Source: Rhodospirillaceae bacterium (GTDB lineage Bacteria; Pseudomonadota; Alphaproteobacteria; UBA6615). Taken from it: 47,588 nt of DNA. Positions 35,141 through 45,000 of this stretch are shown one piece after another. A program made the translations under genes and the position numbers. Under the pieces are notes generated by a model that made no database searches, was not told the origin of the DNA, and saw only the letters and a list, made by a program, of their open reading frames with translations. Each line of letters starts with the position of its first letter. Position 1 is the first letter of the stretch. The stretch spans positions 1-47,588 of the forward strand of contig JABIVD010000017.1 of assembly GCA_018667335.1 (NCBI GenBank), written 5' to 3'.

Positions 35141-36073
35141 ATGCGCGCCGTCTTTGCGTTCACACCGTGGGAATCCAAGCGCCTGATCGGCAAGGCGGTT
35201 GCCGCCCTGCCTGAGGTAAAATACGCGATGGAGCACGCCCAGATCGTCGTCGCCCATGGTTCGACCAACGTCTATGTGGCCGAAGAGATTACCGGCGATT
35301 GTCCGGATCGTGATCGCTACGTCTCGGGTCAGGTGATCAACGGCACCCTGTGTCAGACCCAGCCCGAGGAAAAGCCGGCCCTGATGCGGCTGGTGAAGGG
35401 CAAGGCGGTCCCGCCGGTGCCGACCATGGAGGAGACCCTTGCGGGTTGGGACGACAATTCACTCTTCATCAAGGGTGCCAACGCCGTCGATCACGAGTTC
35501 AACGCCGGTATCTTTAACGCCCATCACGCGGCGGGCACCATCGGCTGGGCCTATGGCGCGATCTGCGGCACGGGCATTCCCCTGATTGTTCCCGTCGGGC
35601 TCGAGAAGCTGGTTCCGTCGATCAAGGCCGCAGCCAATGAGCTGGGGCACGCCAAGGCCGATTATTTTTACGGCACCAAGATCGGCATGCTGCCGCTGAT
35701 GAACGCCAAGGTGATCACAGAACTTCAGGCGTTCGATATCCTGTTTGGTCTGGACGCCGTGCATGTCGGCGGCGGCGGGGTTTCGGGTTCGGAAGGCACG
35801 GTCGTGATTTCGGTGACCGGCGAGGATGTGGATGTGCGCGCGGCTATCGATCTGGTCGAGACCTTCAAGGGCGAGCCACCCCTGAAGCTGCTCAAGCGAC
35901 GTTGTGCGGATTGTTTCGCACCGCCGCCAGCCTTCACGTCGGGAACCGAAGCCGCGAAGGATGTCGGCACAGTCACAGCCGAAGAGGCCAAGGCGATCCG
36001 CCAGTGCATTTTCTCGGGCACGGCCGAAGAGGATCTGCCCGACTGGTTCAGCAAGCGTGAGCCCGTTGGCTGA
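35141..36073 (+). CDS. Unrecognised 310-residue protein
   Basis: I do not recognise this protein. It has no signal peptide or membrane helix. Visible features: F-I-K-G-A-N-A-V-D-H-E-F near residue 110, a Gly-rich run G-A-I-C-G-T-G-I-P-L-I-V-P-V-G near 140-155, a Gly cluster H-V-G-G-G-G-V-S-G-S-E near 207-217, and a C-A-D-C pair near 252. The Gly-rich loops could bind a nucleotide or anion. GAAGGA precedes the ATG. It is followed 3 nt later by the Nif11-oxygenase gene, so it may be part of that cluster; it is divergent from the decarboxylase-like gene. Confidence 0.8.
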   Translation: MRAVFAFTPWESKRLIGKAVAALPEVKYAMEHAQIVVAHGSTNVYVAEEITGDCPDRDRYVSGQVINGTLCQTQPEEKPALMRLVKGKAVPPVPTMEETLAGWDDNSLFIKGANAVDHEFNAGIFNAHHAAGTIGWAYGAICGTGIPLIVPVGLEKLVPSIKAAANELGHAKADYFYGTKIGMLPLMNAKVITELQAFDILFGLDAVHVGGGGVSGSEGTVVISVTGEDVDVRAAIDLVETFKGEPPLKLLKRRCADCFAPPPAFTSGTEAAKDVGTVTAEEAKAIRQCIFSGTAEEDLPDWFSKREPVG

Positions 36074-36076
36074 CCC

Positions 36077-37255
36077 ATGACGGATACCAAACCTGACGGC
36101 GATGTCATCCAGGAGTTCATCCGCGGCATTGCCAGGAAGACCATCGCGGATTTTGTTGTCGCCGCCACCACCGACGACGCATTTATCTCGGAACTCTGCG
36201 CCGTCGACCTTGTGCCCGACCAGGTGGCGGCGTTCGCCCAGGCCAAGGGATTTTCGTTCTCTGCCGACGAGCTGACGGCGTTCGTCGAGGACCGGATTCG
36301 CCACGAAATACCGGCCGACGAACGCGCGTTCCGCGACCGGTTTCTGGCTGCGCGTGCCGCCGGTCAAACGGCGGAGGCTATTCCGACGGACGCGGAGACG
36401 TCCGCAACGTTGCACGATGTGGCCCACACCCCGGGCTATGCGCTGGACCGTGCTTCCGTATTGCAGGGTGATGTCATTGCGCTCCGGGGGGTGCCGGCGT
36501 TACCGGCCCTTCTGGCGACGTTGGAAGACATCCTCAAGACTGCGCTTGAGGTCGAGGACCTGGAAGCCGTGCACGAAAGTCTCACATTTGCGCAGATGAA
36601 GGCGCGAAGCGAGGTTGCCTACGACAGGCTGGCGGAGGATGACCGGGTGCCGGACCTGGTGGGGGCCATCATCGACGATCTTGGCTTGGAGCGTGAACTT
36701 GTCATGTGGGAGTGGCCGGGATTCCGGCTTCTGTTCCCGGTCGAGGCCGGTGGCCGTGGTGTCTACCGGGCGGCCTACTCGGGGGCTTTGCCGGCGCACA
36801 GGGATACCTGGTACGGCTCGCCCCAGCACGAGATCAACTTGTGGGGGCCGGTCAGGCGCCTCGACGCCGATGCGACGCTTCGCATTCTGACGCGGTATTT
36901 TCGCAAGACCGTCGCCAATACTTCATACGGATACGACAATTGGCAGAACTATGCCGGCGTCGCATTGCCGCCCAGTATACGCGCGCGCGTGAACCCGGAA
37001 GGTGCGTTTGCGCCGCCGCTCGCGATCGGTGATGTCATGTGTTTCTCCGGCCATCAACTCCATGCCAGCGCTTTCAATCGATCGGGCCGGACGCGTGTGA
37101 GTTTCGAGTTTCGGCTGCTTCATCGCGGCGATGAAGGCGCAGAATATGTTCCGCCGAATGTGGACTATTACGGGGCCGGGGAAATCTACAAGGGCTGGTA
37201 CGACGCCCAGGGTCGGCCGGTGAACCGGCTCACCGGAAAATCAGGGACACACTAG
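36077..37255 (+). CDS. Nif11-like domain fused to a PhyH-like 2OG/Fe(II) oxygenase
   Basis: The 392-residue protein has two parts. Residues about 8-70 resemble the Nif11-like leader domain: a helix with F-V-V-A-A, a V-x-x-F-A-Q-A-K-G-F-S-F-S-A-D-E-L core and following helix. Nif11 leaders normally sit on RiPP precursor peptides and direct them to modifying enzymes. The rest is a PhyH-like dioxygenase core with H-R-D (His241, Asp243), a distal His near 329 in G-H-Q-L-H-A-S and an Arg in R-T-R-V-S-F. No double-Gly site follows the Nif11 part, so it is not an obvious C39 substrate. Fusion of a leader-type domain to a tailoring enzyme is unusual. It converges with the next oxygenase by overlapping stops. 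Confidence 0.78.
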   Translation: MTDTKPDGDVIQEFIRGIARKTIADFVVAATTDDAFISELCAVDLVPDQVAAFAQAKGFSFSADELTAFVEDRIRHEIPADERAFRDRFLAARAAGQTAEAIPTDAETSATLHDVAHTPGYALDRASVLQGDVIALRGVPALPALLATLEDILKTALEVEDLEAVHESLTFAQMKARSEVAYDRLAEDDRVPDLVGAIIDDLGLERELVMWEWPGFRLLFPVEAGGRGVYRAAYSGALPAHRDTWYGSPQHEINLWGPVRRLDADATLRILTRYFRKTVANTSYGYDNWQNYAGVALPPSIRARVNPEGAFAPPLAIGDVMCFSGHQLHASAFNRSGRTRVSFEFRLLHRGDEGAEYVPPNVDYYGAGEIYKGWYDAQGRPVNRLTGKSGTH

Positions 37256-37992
37256 AAAAACAGCTGCCAGACGCCGTCGCCCAGGACGCCGTGCCCCTGA
37301 AGTGAGATCCGATGCTCGTGATCTTCGGTCCGGCCTGGATTGGCCACCTGGTGGACCGTCAGCCCGTCATGCAGGACCATCGCTCCTGCCGTGTAGCTGA
37401 CGTAGCGCTTGTGGGTATCGAACCAGGCGCGCTGTTCCGGTGTCATTGCGTGCGGCGCCTTCGGGCCCGTCAGCATCGCTTCGGGAACGTCGGACCAGTG
37501 GTACATCCCGGCACCGCAGGCGGGAATACACACCGGCAGGGTGATCGAAAGGGTGGCCTCGATTTCAAAAGGAAAGCTGTGGTTGTCGTGCGGCCGGTCC
37601 ATGTGGATGGTGCCGCCAAACATCAAGCCGGGCGGCGCGCGGTGATCGCCCTTGTAGATATGGAACCCGGGCAATCCGAGTTGGTCGCTCAGTCTGGCGG
37701 GATACCCGGTCCGGTCGCCCACCGCAGCGCACACGCGCTCCAGAAGGTCACCAAAGTGTTCGCGCAGAACCGGGTTGGCAGCTGCGGCGACGCGCGGATA
37801 TGTCTCGACCGTATCGAGGTAGCTCGCCGCACCGAGGGTGTGAAACATATGGATTTGGTCGTCGAGCACCCGGCGTTCCTGCCAGCACTCTGCGACGGAC
37901 ATCAGGCAGCTGACAATGTCTGTGCAACTCTCCGCGTCGAGCACTTCGATCGGCGCGCCGCCGTGAAAAATATCCCAGTCCGGTGCCGACAT
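37252..37992 (-). CDS. 2OG/Fe(II)-type oxygenase
   Basis: The 246-residue protein has H-M-D near residue 131 in G-G-T-I-H-M-D-R-P-H-D and a distal His in D-G-L-T-V-H-Q-V, followed by an Arg in H-R-I-S-L-Q-G, the layout of a 2OG-Fe oxygenase. Family not identified. ATG 37992 overlaps the stop of the upstream AspH-like gene by one base (TGATG), so the two are coupled. A GTG at 37995 is possible. Together with the oxygenase at 36077-37255 this gives three predicted Fe oxygenases next to the exporter genes. Confidence 0.7.
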   Translation of the reverse strand: MSAPDWDIFHGGAPIEVLDAESCTDIVSCLMSVAECWQERRVLDDQIHMFHTLGAASYLDTVETYPRVAAAANPVLREHFGDLLERVCAAVGDRTGYPARLSDQLGLPGFHIYKGDHRAPPGLMFGGTIHMDRPHDNHSFPFEIEATLSITLPVCIPACGAGMYHWSDVPEAMLTGPKAPHAMTPEQRAWFDTHKRYVSYTAGAMVLHDGLTVHQVANPGRTEDHEHRISLQGHGVLGDGVWQLFF

Positions 37993-38528
37993 CACAGGTC
38001 CCCGCCGACCTCGCGCAGGTGGTCCGGGAATGCGATGTCGTCATCTGCAGACCGTTTGAAATCGAGCAGCAGGACCACTCGGTCTTCGGTTCCGCGGTTC
38101 CATGCCTCATGTTCCCTGGTGTCGTCGAAGACGAACGCCGAGCCGGGATGCCAGCCGCGTGTTTCCTGGCCGACCCGCAGTCCGCAGTCCGCCCCCCCGG
38201 TCAGGCCGAGATGAAACCTAAGCACCTGGTCTGTATAGCCGCTGTGCGGCTGGATATGTGTTGCCGGCTTCAGGCGTGAGAAGCCGGCCGTCACCATGCC
38301 GGGGATTGCTTCGATGAGGGCGGTTGTGCGCGGGCAGGCGCCACAAGTAGACTCCACTTTCTCCCCGAACCGGTAGAAGGGAAACACGGACCATGCGCCG
38401 GTGTAGATATCGCGTTCAGGCCATTCGACGAACGCATGGTGATCAATCCCATTGAGTTCCGTGCGGATGGCCTGCCAGCCTTCACAAGCAGCATTAAGAT
38501 GTGGAAAATCGTCGATACGTTCGAACAC
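37992..38528 (-). CDS. Aspartyl/asparaginyl beta-hydroxylase-like oxygenase
   Basis: The 178-residue protein resembles the AspH family core: H-I-Q-P-H-S-G-Y-T near residue 91-99, then R-F-H-L-G-L, and F-D-D-T-R-E-H-E-A-W-N near 135. AspH-type enzymes hydroxylate Asp or Asn side chains, and a relative (CinX) does so in the RiPP cinnamycin. The start is GTG 38528 with no strong ribosome site. It is divergent from the exporter genes with a 128-nt spacer. Confidence 0.78.
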   Translation of the reverse strand: MFERIDDFPHLNAACEGWQAIRTELNGIDHHAFVEWPERDIYTGAWSVFPFYRFGEKVESTCGACPRTTALIEAIPGMVTAGFSRLKPATHIQPHSGYTDQVLRFHLGLTGGADCGLRVGQETRGWHPGSAFVFDDTREHEAWNRGTEDRVVLLLDFKRSADDDIAFPDHLREVGGDL

Positions 38529-38537
38529 GACAAGTCC

Positions 38538-38660
38538 ATGCTAGTCAGAGGAGGCGAGATTCTCGATCTTCTTTATGGCATGAATGGGACGGAAATCCCT
38601 GTTCGGCATTTGGGTCGATCAATAGGTCGAGCACTGGACGGTTCAAGAGGTTCTTTATGA
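38538..38660 (+). CDS. Candidate small ORF upstream of the exporter genes (uncertain)
   Basis: A 40-residue frame (M-L-V-R-G-G-E-I-L-D-L-L to S-L) ends with a TGA that overlaps the HlyD-type start (ATGA). An in-frame ATG at 38436 would give 74 residues, with a Gly-Gly after about 40 residues and hydrophobics at -4 and -12. No Shine-Dalgarno is seen before either ATG, and the longer form lies antisense to the AspH-like gene. It is listed because the operon lacks a precursor peptide gene; it may be chance. Confidence 0.2.
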   Translation: MLVRGGEILDLLYGMNGTEIPVRHLGRSIGRALDGSRGSL

Positions 38661-39910
38661 GTGACATTTTCCGGCAGGACGCGGTCCGCAAACTCAGAGA
38701 TCCACAACAACTGGACACGGCAATACGCCTGACATCCACGTCGGGCTGGATCGCGCTGGCGTCGATTGGTGTGATCATCGTCATTTCTGTCGTCTGGGTG
38801 TTCGCCGGTTCGCTGCCGTTCCGTGCGAATGGACTTGGCGTATTGCGGGAAACGAATAGCGAGATTTTCCCCGTCCCCTCGACGATTTCCGGTCGTGTTG
38901 AAGAGGTCACCGTTGACGTCGGTGACCCGGTCAAGGAGGGGCAGGTACTGGCCCGTTTGCAGTCGCCCGAAACCGAGGCCCAACTGAACGCCGCCAAGTC
39001 GACCCTCGCCAGTCTTAGCGCGCAGCGCGACCGCCGGCGCACGCAGATCTCCGAAGATATCGCGACGCGCAAGAATATCACGGCTGACAGCATTTCGGCC
39101 CAGCAGCGCAAGGCGAAGGACCTCAACGATCGGATCGCGTATCTGCGAAGCCGTGAAAGTGACGAGCGCGACGAACTGTCCCGGGGTTTCATCACCCGCG
39201 ACACGCTTGAGGGGACGATCGAATCCATCGATACCGCGCGCCAGGAACTGCGCGCGGTCGACCTTGCGACGGCGCAGGCGCGATCGGACCAGACTGACTT
39301 TGCAGCCGGGCTGCGCCGGCAGCTGTCTGAGCTCAATCAGCAGGTGCTGGAGGCCGATAGCCGGGTCAAGGTGCTCGCTTCCCAGTTCGGTATCGAGCAT
39401 TTGGTCACCAGCCCCGCGGATGGCTTCGTCATCGAGCTGTCGAGCGAGCGGGGCGATATCGTCCCCGCGGGCACGCGGCTCGTGACGATCTCCAACCGGG
39501 GCGAGGGGCTCCAGATGTTTGCCTACTTGCCGGTGTCGAAGGGCAAGCGCGTGAAGGCCGGGATGAAGGCAAAAGTGACCCCCAGCACCGTAGAGAGGGA
39601 TATTTTCGGTTCGATCAATGCCGTCGTCATATCCGTCGGCGAACTGCCGGCCAGTGAGGCGGAGCTGCGCGACAAACTGGAGAACGAGCAGCTCGTGGAA
39701 CAGATGCTGTCGAACGGCGCGCCGATTGAGATCTTGCTGGAACTCAAAAGCGACTCCAAGACCATCAGCGGTCTCGATTGGTCGTCGTCCGTGGGCCCGC
39801 CGATCAAGGTCACTGCGGGCACGACGGCTCTGGCCACGGTTACGGTGCGCGAAGTGGCGCCGATTGACCTGGTGGTGCCGATAGTCGAAACGTGGGTGAG
39901 CGGGCGGTAG
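38657..39910 (+). CDS. HlyD-type membrane fusion protein of an NHLM-type export system
   Basis: The 417-residue protein begins F-R-Q-D-A-V-R-K-L-R-D-P-Q-Q-L-D, the start typical of NHLM-system secretion proteins, then one membrane helix (about 32-52), a lipoyl-like half-motif G-R-V-E-E-V-T-V-D-V-G-D-P-V-K-E-G near 79-95, a coiled coil and a beta-barrel. It bridges the inner membrane transporter to the envelope. ATG 38657 follows AAGAGG; the upstream open frame to 38501 is not family-like. The C39 transporter gene follows 10 nt downstream. Confidence 0.9.
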   Translation: MSDIFRQDAVRKLRDPQQLDTAIRLTSTSGWIALASIGVIIVISVVWVFAGSLPFRANGLGVLRETNSEIFPVPSTISGRVEEVTVDVGDPVKEGQVLARLQSPETEAQLNAAKSTLASLSAQRDRRRTQISEDIATRKNITADSISAQQRKAKDLNDRIAYLRSRESDERDELSRGFITRDTLEGTIESIDTARQELRAVDLATAQARSDQTDFAAGLRRQLSELNQQVLEADSRVKVLASQFGIEHLVTSPADGFVIELSSERGDIVPAGTRLVTISNRGEGLQMFAYLPVSKGKRVKAGMKAKVTPSTVERDIFGSINAVVISVGELPASEAELRDKLENEQLVEQMLSNGAPIEILLELKSDSKTISGLDWSSSVGPPIKVTAGTTALATVTVREVAPIDLVVPIVETWVSGR

Positions 39911-39920
39911 GTCGTAGATT

Positions 39921-42095
39921 ATGTCGTCACCGACCCGCAAGTCGAACCACCGTGTTCACACGCCGACGCTTCTCCAGATGGAGGCAGTCGAATGTGGCGC
40001 CGCAGCGCTGGGCAGCGTGCTTGGCTTCTATGGACTCTATGTCACGCTTGAGGAGTTGCGTGGTGCGTGCGGCGTGTCGCGCGACGGCGCCAAGGCGTCG
40101 AAGGTCGTTCAGGCGGCACGTTATTATGGGATGGAGGCCAAGGGGCAGCGGCTTGAACTGGATGAGGCGCTGGCGGAGCCGACACCCTATATCGCTTTTT
40201 GGGGCTTCAACCATTTCGTCGTGATCGACGGTGTGGGCCCGAACCATGTGTACATCAATGACCCCGCAAGCGGCCCCCGCAAGATCTCGACCAAGGAGTT
40301 CGGCGAGAACTTCACCGGTGTCGCGCTCTCCATGGAGCCCGGCCCGGAGTTTACGAAGGGCGGCCAGCGCCCAAGCACATTACGAGCCTTGCTCGACTGG
40401 GTTCGCAATTCACGCTCGGCACTGAGCTACCTCATGGCCGCCAGCCTGCTTCTGGTGTTTCCCGGGTTGCTGTTGCCGATCTTCCTGAAGACGTTCATTG
40501 ACGACGTGTTGATCCGTGGCTTTAACGATTGGGTCTTCCCGCTCGTCATTGGAATCGTGCTGGCCGGTCTCCTGGACGGACTTCTCACCTACTTCCAGCA
40601 ACGCCAGTTCTTACGGCTGCAAACGAAACTGGGGATCGCAACCGCCGGTGAATTTTTCTGGCATGTCCTGCGCCTGCCGGTGGATTTCTACACCCAGCGC
40701 TATATCGGCGATATTGCCGATCGTGTGCAGTCCTGTCATCGGCTCGCAATGCTGCTGGCTGGGCCGTTGCCGACGAACGCGGTGAACATGTTCACCGCGG
40801 TCTTCTTCGTCGTGATCATGGCCGTATATAGCGTGCCTTTGACCCTTGCCGCGGTCGGACTGACGGCGCTCAACCTTGTCGTCATTCAGTTCTCGAACCG
40901 CAAGCGTCGCGACTTGAACAACGCAATGCTCAACCAATCGGCGCAGCTCGCAGGCGCGTCGATGGCTGGCTTGCAGGCCATCGAGTCCCTGAAGGCGATG
41001 GGGACGGAGAATGACTTTTTCGTCCGCTGGTCGGGGTATCAGGTCAAGACGGTCAATACCAATCAGCAGATCGGCGGGGTGACGACGTGGTTTGATGCCG
41101 GTCCGAATGTTTTGGCGCATCTGACGACGATCGCTGTGCTTGGCGGTGGCGCCTTGCTGATCATCAATGGCCAGCTGACGATCGGCGGATTGGTGGCGTT
41201 CCAGATGCTGCTGGGGCACTTCACGGCACCGGTTCAATCGTTGCTTGGCTTCAACAGTCAATTGCAACAGGTGCGTGGAGATTTGAACCGCCTCGACGAC
41301 GTGCTGCGCCATCCACAGGATGCTTCACTGGGCGGACAGGAGGCGGCCGATGCGAACAGCGGGGCGCCGCAGAGGAAGCTGACCGGGGCGATCGAGATCC
41401 GTGATCTGACGTTCGGTTACAACCCGGACGTGAAGCTGATCGAGAACTTCAATCTTTCGCTCACGCCGGGCAAGCGCGTTGCACTTGTCGGGGGCTCGGG
41501 CAGTGGCAAGTCGACCCTGGCGAAGCTCATTCTCGGTCTGTATCAGCCCAGTTCCGGCGCGATACTTTATGACGGTAAGCCTCTGACAGAAATTCCCCGT
41601 ACGGTTTTCACAACGTCGGTCGCGTCGGTCGATCAGGATATCTTCCTGTTCGAGGGTACGATCGACGAAAACCTGACCTTGTGGGACGAAACGATTCCAC
41701 GCGACGCCGTGGTGCACGCGGCGAAGGACGCGAAAATTCACGACGAGATCGTGGCACGTCCCGGCGGCTATGACGGCTCCGTTTCGGAGCAGGGCACGAA
41801 CTTTAGCGGCGGCCAGCGCCAGCGCCTCGAGATCGCCCGCGCGCTGGTCCAGAAACCCAGCGTGATCATCCTTGACGAAGCGACGGCCGCGCTCGATCCG
41901 GTCACCGAACAAATTGTCGACGACAATCTGCGCAGGCGTGGTTGCACTTGCATCATCGTAGCCCACCGCCTCAGCACGATCCGTGATTGCGAGGAGATCA
42001 TCCTTCTGGATCAAGGCAAGGTTGCCGAACGGGGAACCCATGATGAACTGATGGCACTCGGCGGACATTATTTCAGACTGGTGACGTTGCAATGA
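39921..42095 (+). CDS. Peptidase-containing ABC transporter (C39, NHLM type)
   Basis: The 724-residue protein is an NHLM-type bacteriocin exporter. Residues 1-150 are a C39 peptidase with Gln19, Cys25 (Q-M-E-A-V-E-C-G-A), His98 (F-N-H-F) and Asp114 (N-D-P-A), all catalytic residues present, so it should cut leaders after a double Gly. Residues about 160-460 form a six-helix membrane domain; about 490-724 is an ATPase with Walker A G-S-G-S-G-K-S-T, signature F-S-G-G-Q-R-Q-R and Walker B V-I-I-L-D-E-A-T. Its stop overlaps the next start by ATGA. Substrates would be Nif11- or nitrile-hydratase-leader peptides. Confidence 0.93.
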   Translation: MSSPTRKSNHRVHTPTLLQMEAVECGAAALGSVLGFYGLYVTLEELRGACGVSRDGAKASKVVQAARYYGMEAKGQRLELDEALAEPTPYIAFWGFNHFVVIDGVGPNHVYINDPASGPRKISTKEFGENFTGVALSMEPGPEFTKGGQRPSTLRALLDWVRNSRSALSYLMAASLLLVFPGLLLPIFLKTFIDDVLIRGFNDWVFPLVIGIVLAGLLDGLLTYFQQRQFLRLQTKLGIATAGEFFWHVLRLPVDFYTQRYIGDIADRVQSCHRLAMLLAGPLPTNAVNMFTAVFFVVIMAVYSVPLTLAAVGLTALNLVVIQFSNRKRRDLNNAMLNQSAQLAGASMAGLQAIESLKAMGTENDFFVRWSGYQVKTVNTNQQIGGVTTWFDAGPNVLAHLTTIAVLGGGALLIINGQLTIGGLVAFQMLLGHFTAPVQSLLGFNSQLQQVRGDLNRLDDVLRHPQDASLGGQEAADANSGAPQRKLTGAIEIRDLTFGYNPDVKLIENFNLSLTPGKRVALVGGSGSGKSTLAKLILGLYQPSSGAILYDGKPLTEIPRTVFTTSVASVDQDIFLFEGTIDENLTLWDETIPRDAVVHAAKDAKIHDEIVARPGGYDGSVSEQGTNFSGGQRQRLEIARALVQKPSVIILDEATAALDPVTEQIVDDNLRRRGCTCIIVAHRLSTIRDCEEIILLDQGKVAERGTHDELMALGGHYFRLVTLQ

Positions 42096-45000
42096 GTTCC
42101 CTGGATTTTCTTTTCGGTGAAGGCGGAATCGGCGCTGCGGCGCAGGCCGCCTGGTCGGAACCGGCCCGAACTCTGGTCGTATCCCTTGGTCTTGCTGACG
42201 AGGTGACCGCAAACGGTGCCTCGGACGCGGCCGCGGGCTCACCGGACCCGCAAGTGTGGCTGGTGCTTGCCGGGACCATCGATCTTTTCTTCGTGGACGC
42301 CATGAATGGCGGGCGTCATCACCTGTTCCGGGTGGCTGCCGGTGGTGTGGCATTCGACACGGCTCTGGACCATGCGAACGGGACGCTCATGCTGGTGCCG
42401 TCGAACGGTGCCCGCATTGTTCGGGTCCCCATGGCCCGGCTCGGTGAGCAGGAAACACCTTCGGATGAGTATGCGGATGCGCTCGCACTCGCATTTTCCC
42501 GTTGGGTTGCAGGCCTCGGGCAGATCGCTTTGCGTCACGACCGGCCGGCGTCGTTGGCCTATCTGGACCCCGACGCGCCGATGCTCGATGCCGTCGCGTC
42601 GACGAAAACAACGGTCGCCTGGTTCCCGGCTGATCAGGTTCACCATTCGATGTGGGCGGATGCCGTGCCGCAATTCGAAGCGGGCGCTCGCCAGGTGCCA
42701 TTGCTGCCGCATCATTGGGCATCCCCGGCGGGCGATGCCCCGGTCGCGGGCATGACGACCCGGGCATGGATTGAAACCGCGGAAGCGTTGGACGACCTGG
42801 TCGCATTCCATGGGCGTGTGATCGAGACCCTTTCTGACAAGTTGGCCCGTGCGGCGTCCGCCGAAACGGAGCGACTTGGTCAGGTCCACAATTTGCACGA
42901 ACGCACACTTGGCGGTGCGCTCGCTAATCTCGCATCGGTCATGTTCCCCGCTGAACGTGACCAGGTGCAAGATTCCGGAGAACCCGCGATCGCGGCCGCA
43001 GTGCACGTATGGCGTGCGCTTGGTATCCAGGTGGAACTCAGTGATGCCGCCCAGACGCGTGTGCGCGAGGCGGAACAGAAAATCGACGTGCTCACGCGCG
43101 AGGCAGGCCTGCACAGTCGCAAGGTGGACCTGTCGGAACCGGACTGGTGGCGATCAGATCACGGGGCGTTGTATGGCTTTTCCGGTGAAGAGCGGACGCC
43201 GTGTGCGTTATTGCCAGGCAAGGGTGGCGTCTATCGGGTCGTTGACTCGTCGACCGGCGAGGAACGTCGTCTCGATGCGGCCTCTGCCGCGGACATAGAC
43301 GCCGTCGCCTATGTCTTCAGCGAACCATTCCCGGCAGGCCAGATCATGCCGCGGACCATACTCGGCTTCGCCCTGCGGGGCACCCGACGCACGGCACTGA
43401 TGGTGATGACCATGGCGATTCTGGCGGGTGCCCTGTCGATGGTCGTGCCGCTGGCGACGGGCTGGATCATGGACCCGGTGATTCCCGACGCCGAACTCGG
43501 GCAACTCTGGGTGTTGATTGGGGTGCTGGTCGTTGCGGGGTTTGCGGCCATCTCATTCGGGTTGGTGCAGGGTTTGTCGGCCATTCATATGGAAGGCCAG
43601 ATGGGGAACCGGGTGCAGACGGCGGTCTGGGACCGTTTGCTGCGATTGCCGGCAACCTTCTTCCGCGGCTACACCGTCGGTGATCTCGCCAATAGGGCAC
43701 AGGGTATCGACGCGATGCGGGCGATGCTGACGGGCACAACGCTGACGACCCTGCTGCATGCCACGTCGGGAATATTCAGTCTCGCGCTGATGGTCTGGCT
43801 CGCCTGGAAACTGGCGCTCGTCGGGATTGGTGCGGCGATCATCTATTCCGTGGTCGTGGTGACGATCGGGCGCACCATCCTGAAACGCAACCGCGAGACG
43901 ATGGAGTACACCGGGCGTATCCAGGGCGTGGTTCTGCAGCTGCTTGGCGCGGTCGGCAAGCTGCGTGTCGCGGGCGCGGAGACGGGCGCCTATGCGCGTT
44001 GGGCGGCACCGTATTCTCACCTTATGGCGGTCAGCTACGATCAGCAGCGCCTGAATATGCTGTTGGTTGTTTTCAAGGGAGTCTTCAATTTTCTCTCCAT
44101 CGCGGCGCTTATCGCTCTGATCGCCTGGATCAGCGGTGAATTGTTTGCCGTCTTTGAGACCCCGAAAACCTGGGCCCAGGTCGATGCGGTTGCTCTGCAC
44201 AAGGCGCTACCAACTGCCACATTCGTATCGTTCCACGTCGCCTTCGGTCAGTTTCTTGGTGCCGTGTACGGGATTTCACAAACGCTCGTGAAGTTGACCA
44301 ACCTGAAACCGCTATACGAGCGTATCGAGCCGATTTTCGACGAGGAGGTCGAAGACGACGCAGGGTTCGAGGACCCGGGGGTCCTGACGGGAGCCATCGA
44401 GATCGCAGATGTGCAGTTCCGCTATGCCGAGGACGCGCCGCTCGTGCTGCGTGGACTGACGATGCAAATCGAACCGGGAAGTTTCGTGGCCGTCGTCGGT
44501 ACATCGGGGGCGGGCAAGTCGACCCTGGTGCGCCTGTTGCTCGGTTTCGACAGTTCGGAATCCGGCTCGGTTTTTTATGATGGCCAGGATCTGGCGCATC
44601 TCGACAAGAGCCTGCTGCGTCGCCAGTTCGGCGTGGTGTTGCAGAATGGGCGGGCGCTTGCGGGATCCCTGTTCGACAATATTTCCGCCGGCGCGAACGT
44701 GACCCGTGACGATGCCATGGAGGCGGCTCGCCTTGCCGGTCTGGAGAAGGATATCGAGCAATTGCCCATGGGTCTCGACACCTATCTCAGTGAGGGAGCG
44801 TCAACCCTGTCGGGTGGGCAGCGCCAGCGAATGATGATCGCGCGCGCCATTGTGAATCGGCCGAAAATTCTGATCTTCGACGAGGCGACCAGCGCCCTCG
44901 ATAACGAGACCCAGGCGCTCGTCAGCAAGGGGCTCGAGGAATTCGATGCGACCCGAATTGTCATCGCTCACCGGTTGTCGACGATTGTCCACGCGGACAA

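Noticed and set aside
36257-36420. Double-glycine cleavage site after the Nif11-like domain
   Set aside because: I looked for GG or GA cleavage motifs just past the Nif11-like part of the oxygenase fusion and found none, so it is not proposed as a C39 substrate.
38573-39940. 455-residue minus-strand ORF opposite the HlyD gene
   Set aside because: The HlyD frame has the NHLM start motif, a membrane helix and the lipoyl-like half-motif; the antisense frame has no domain.
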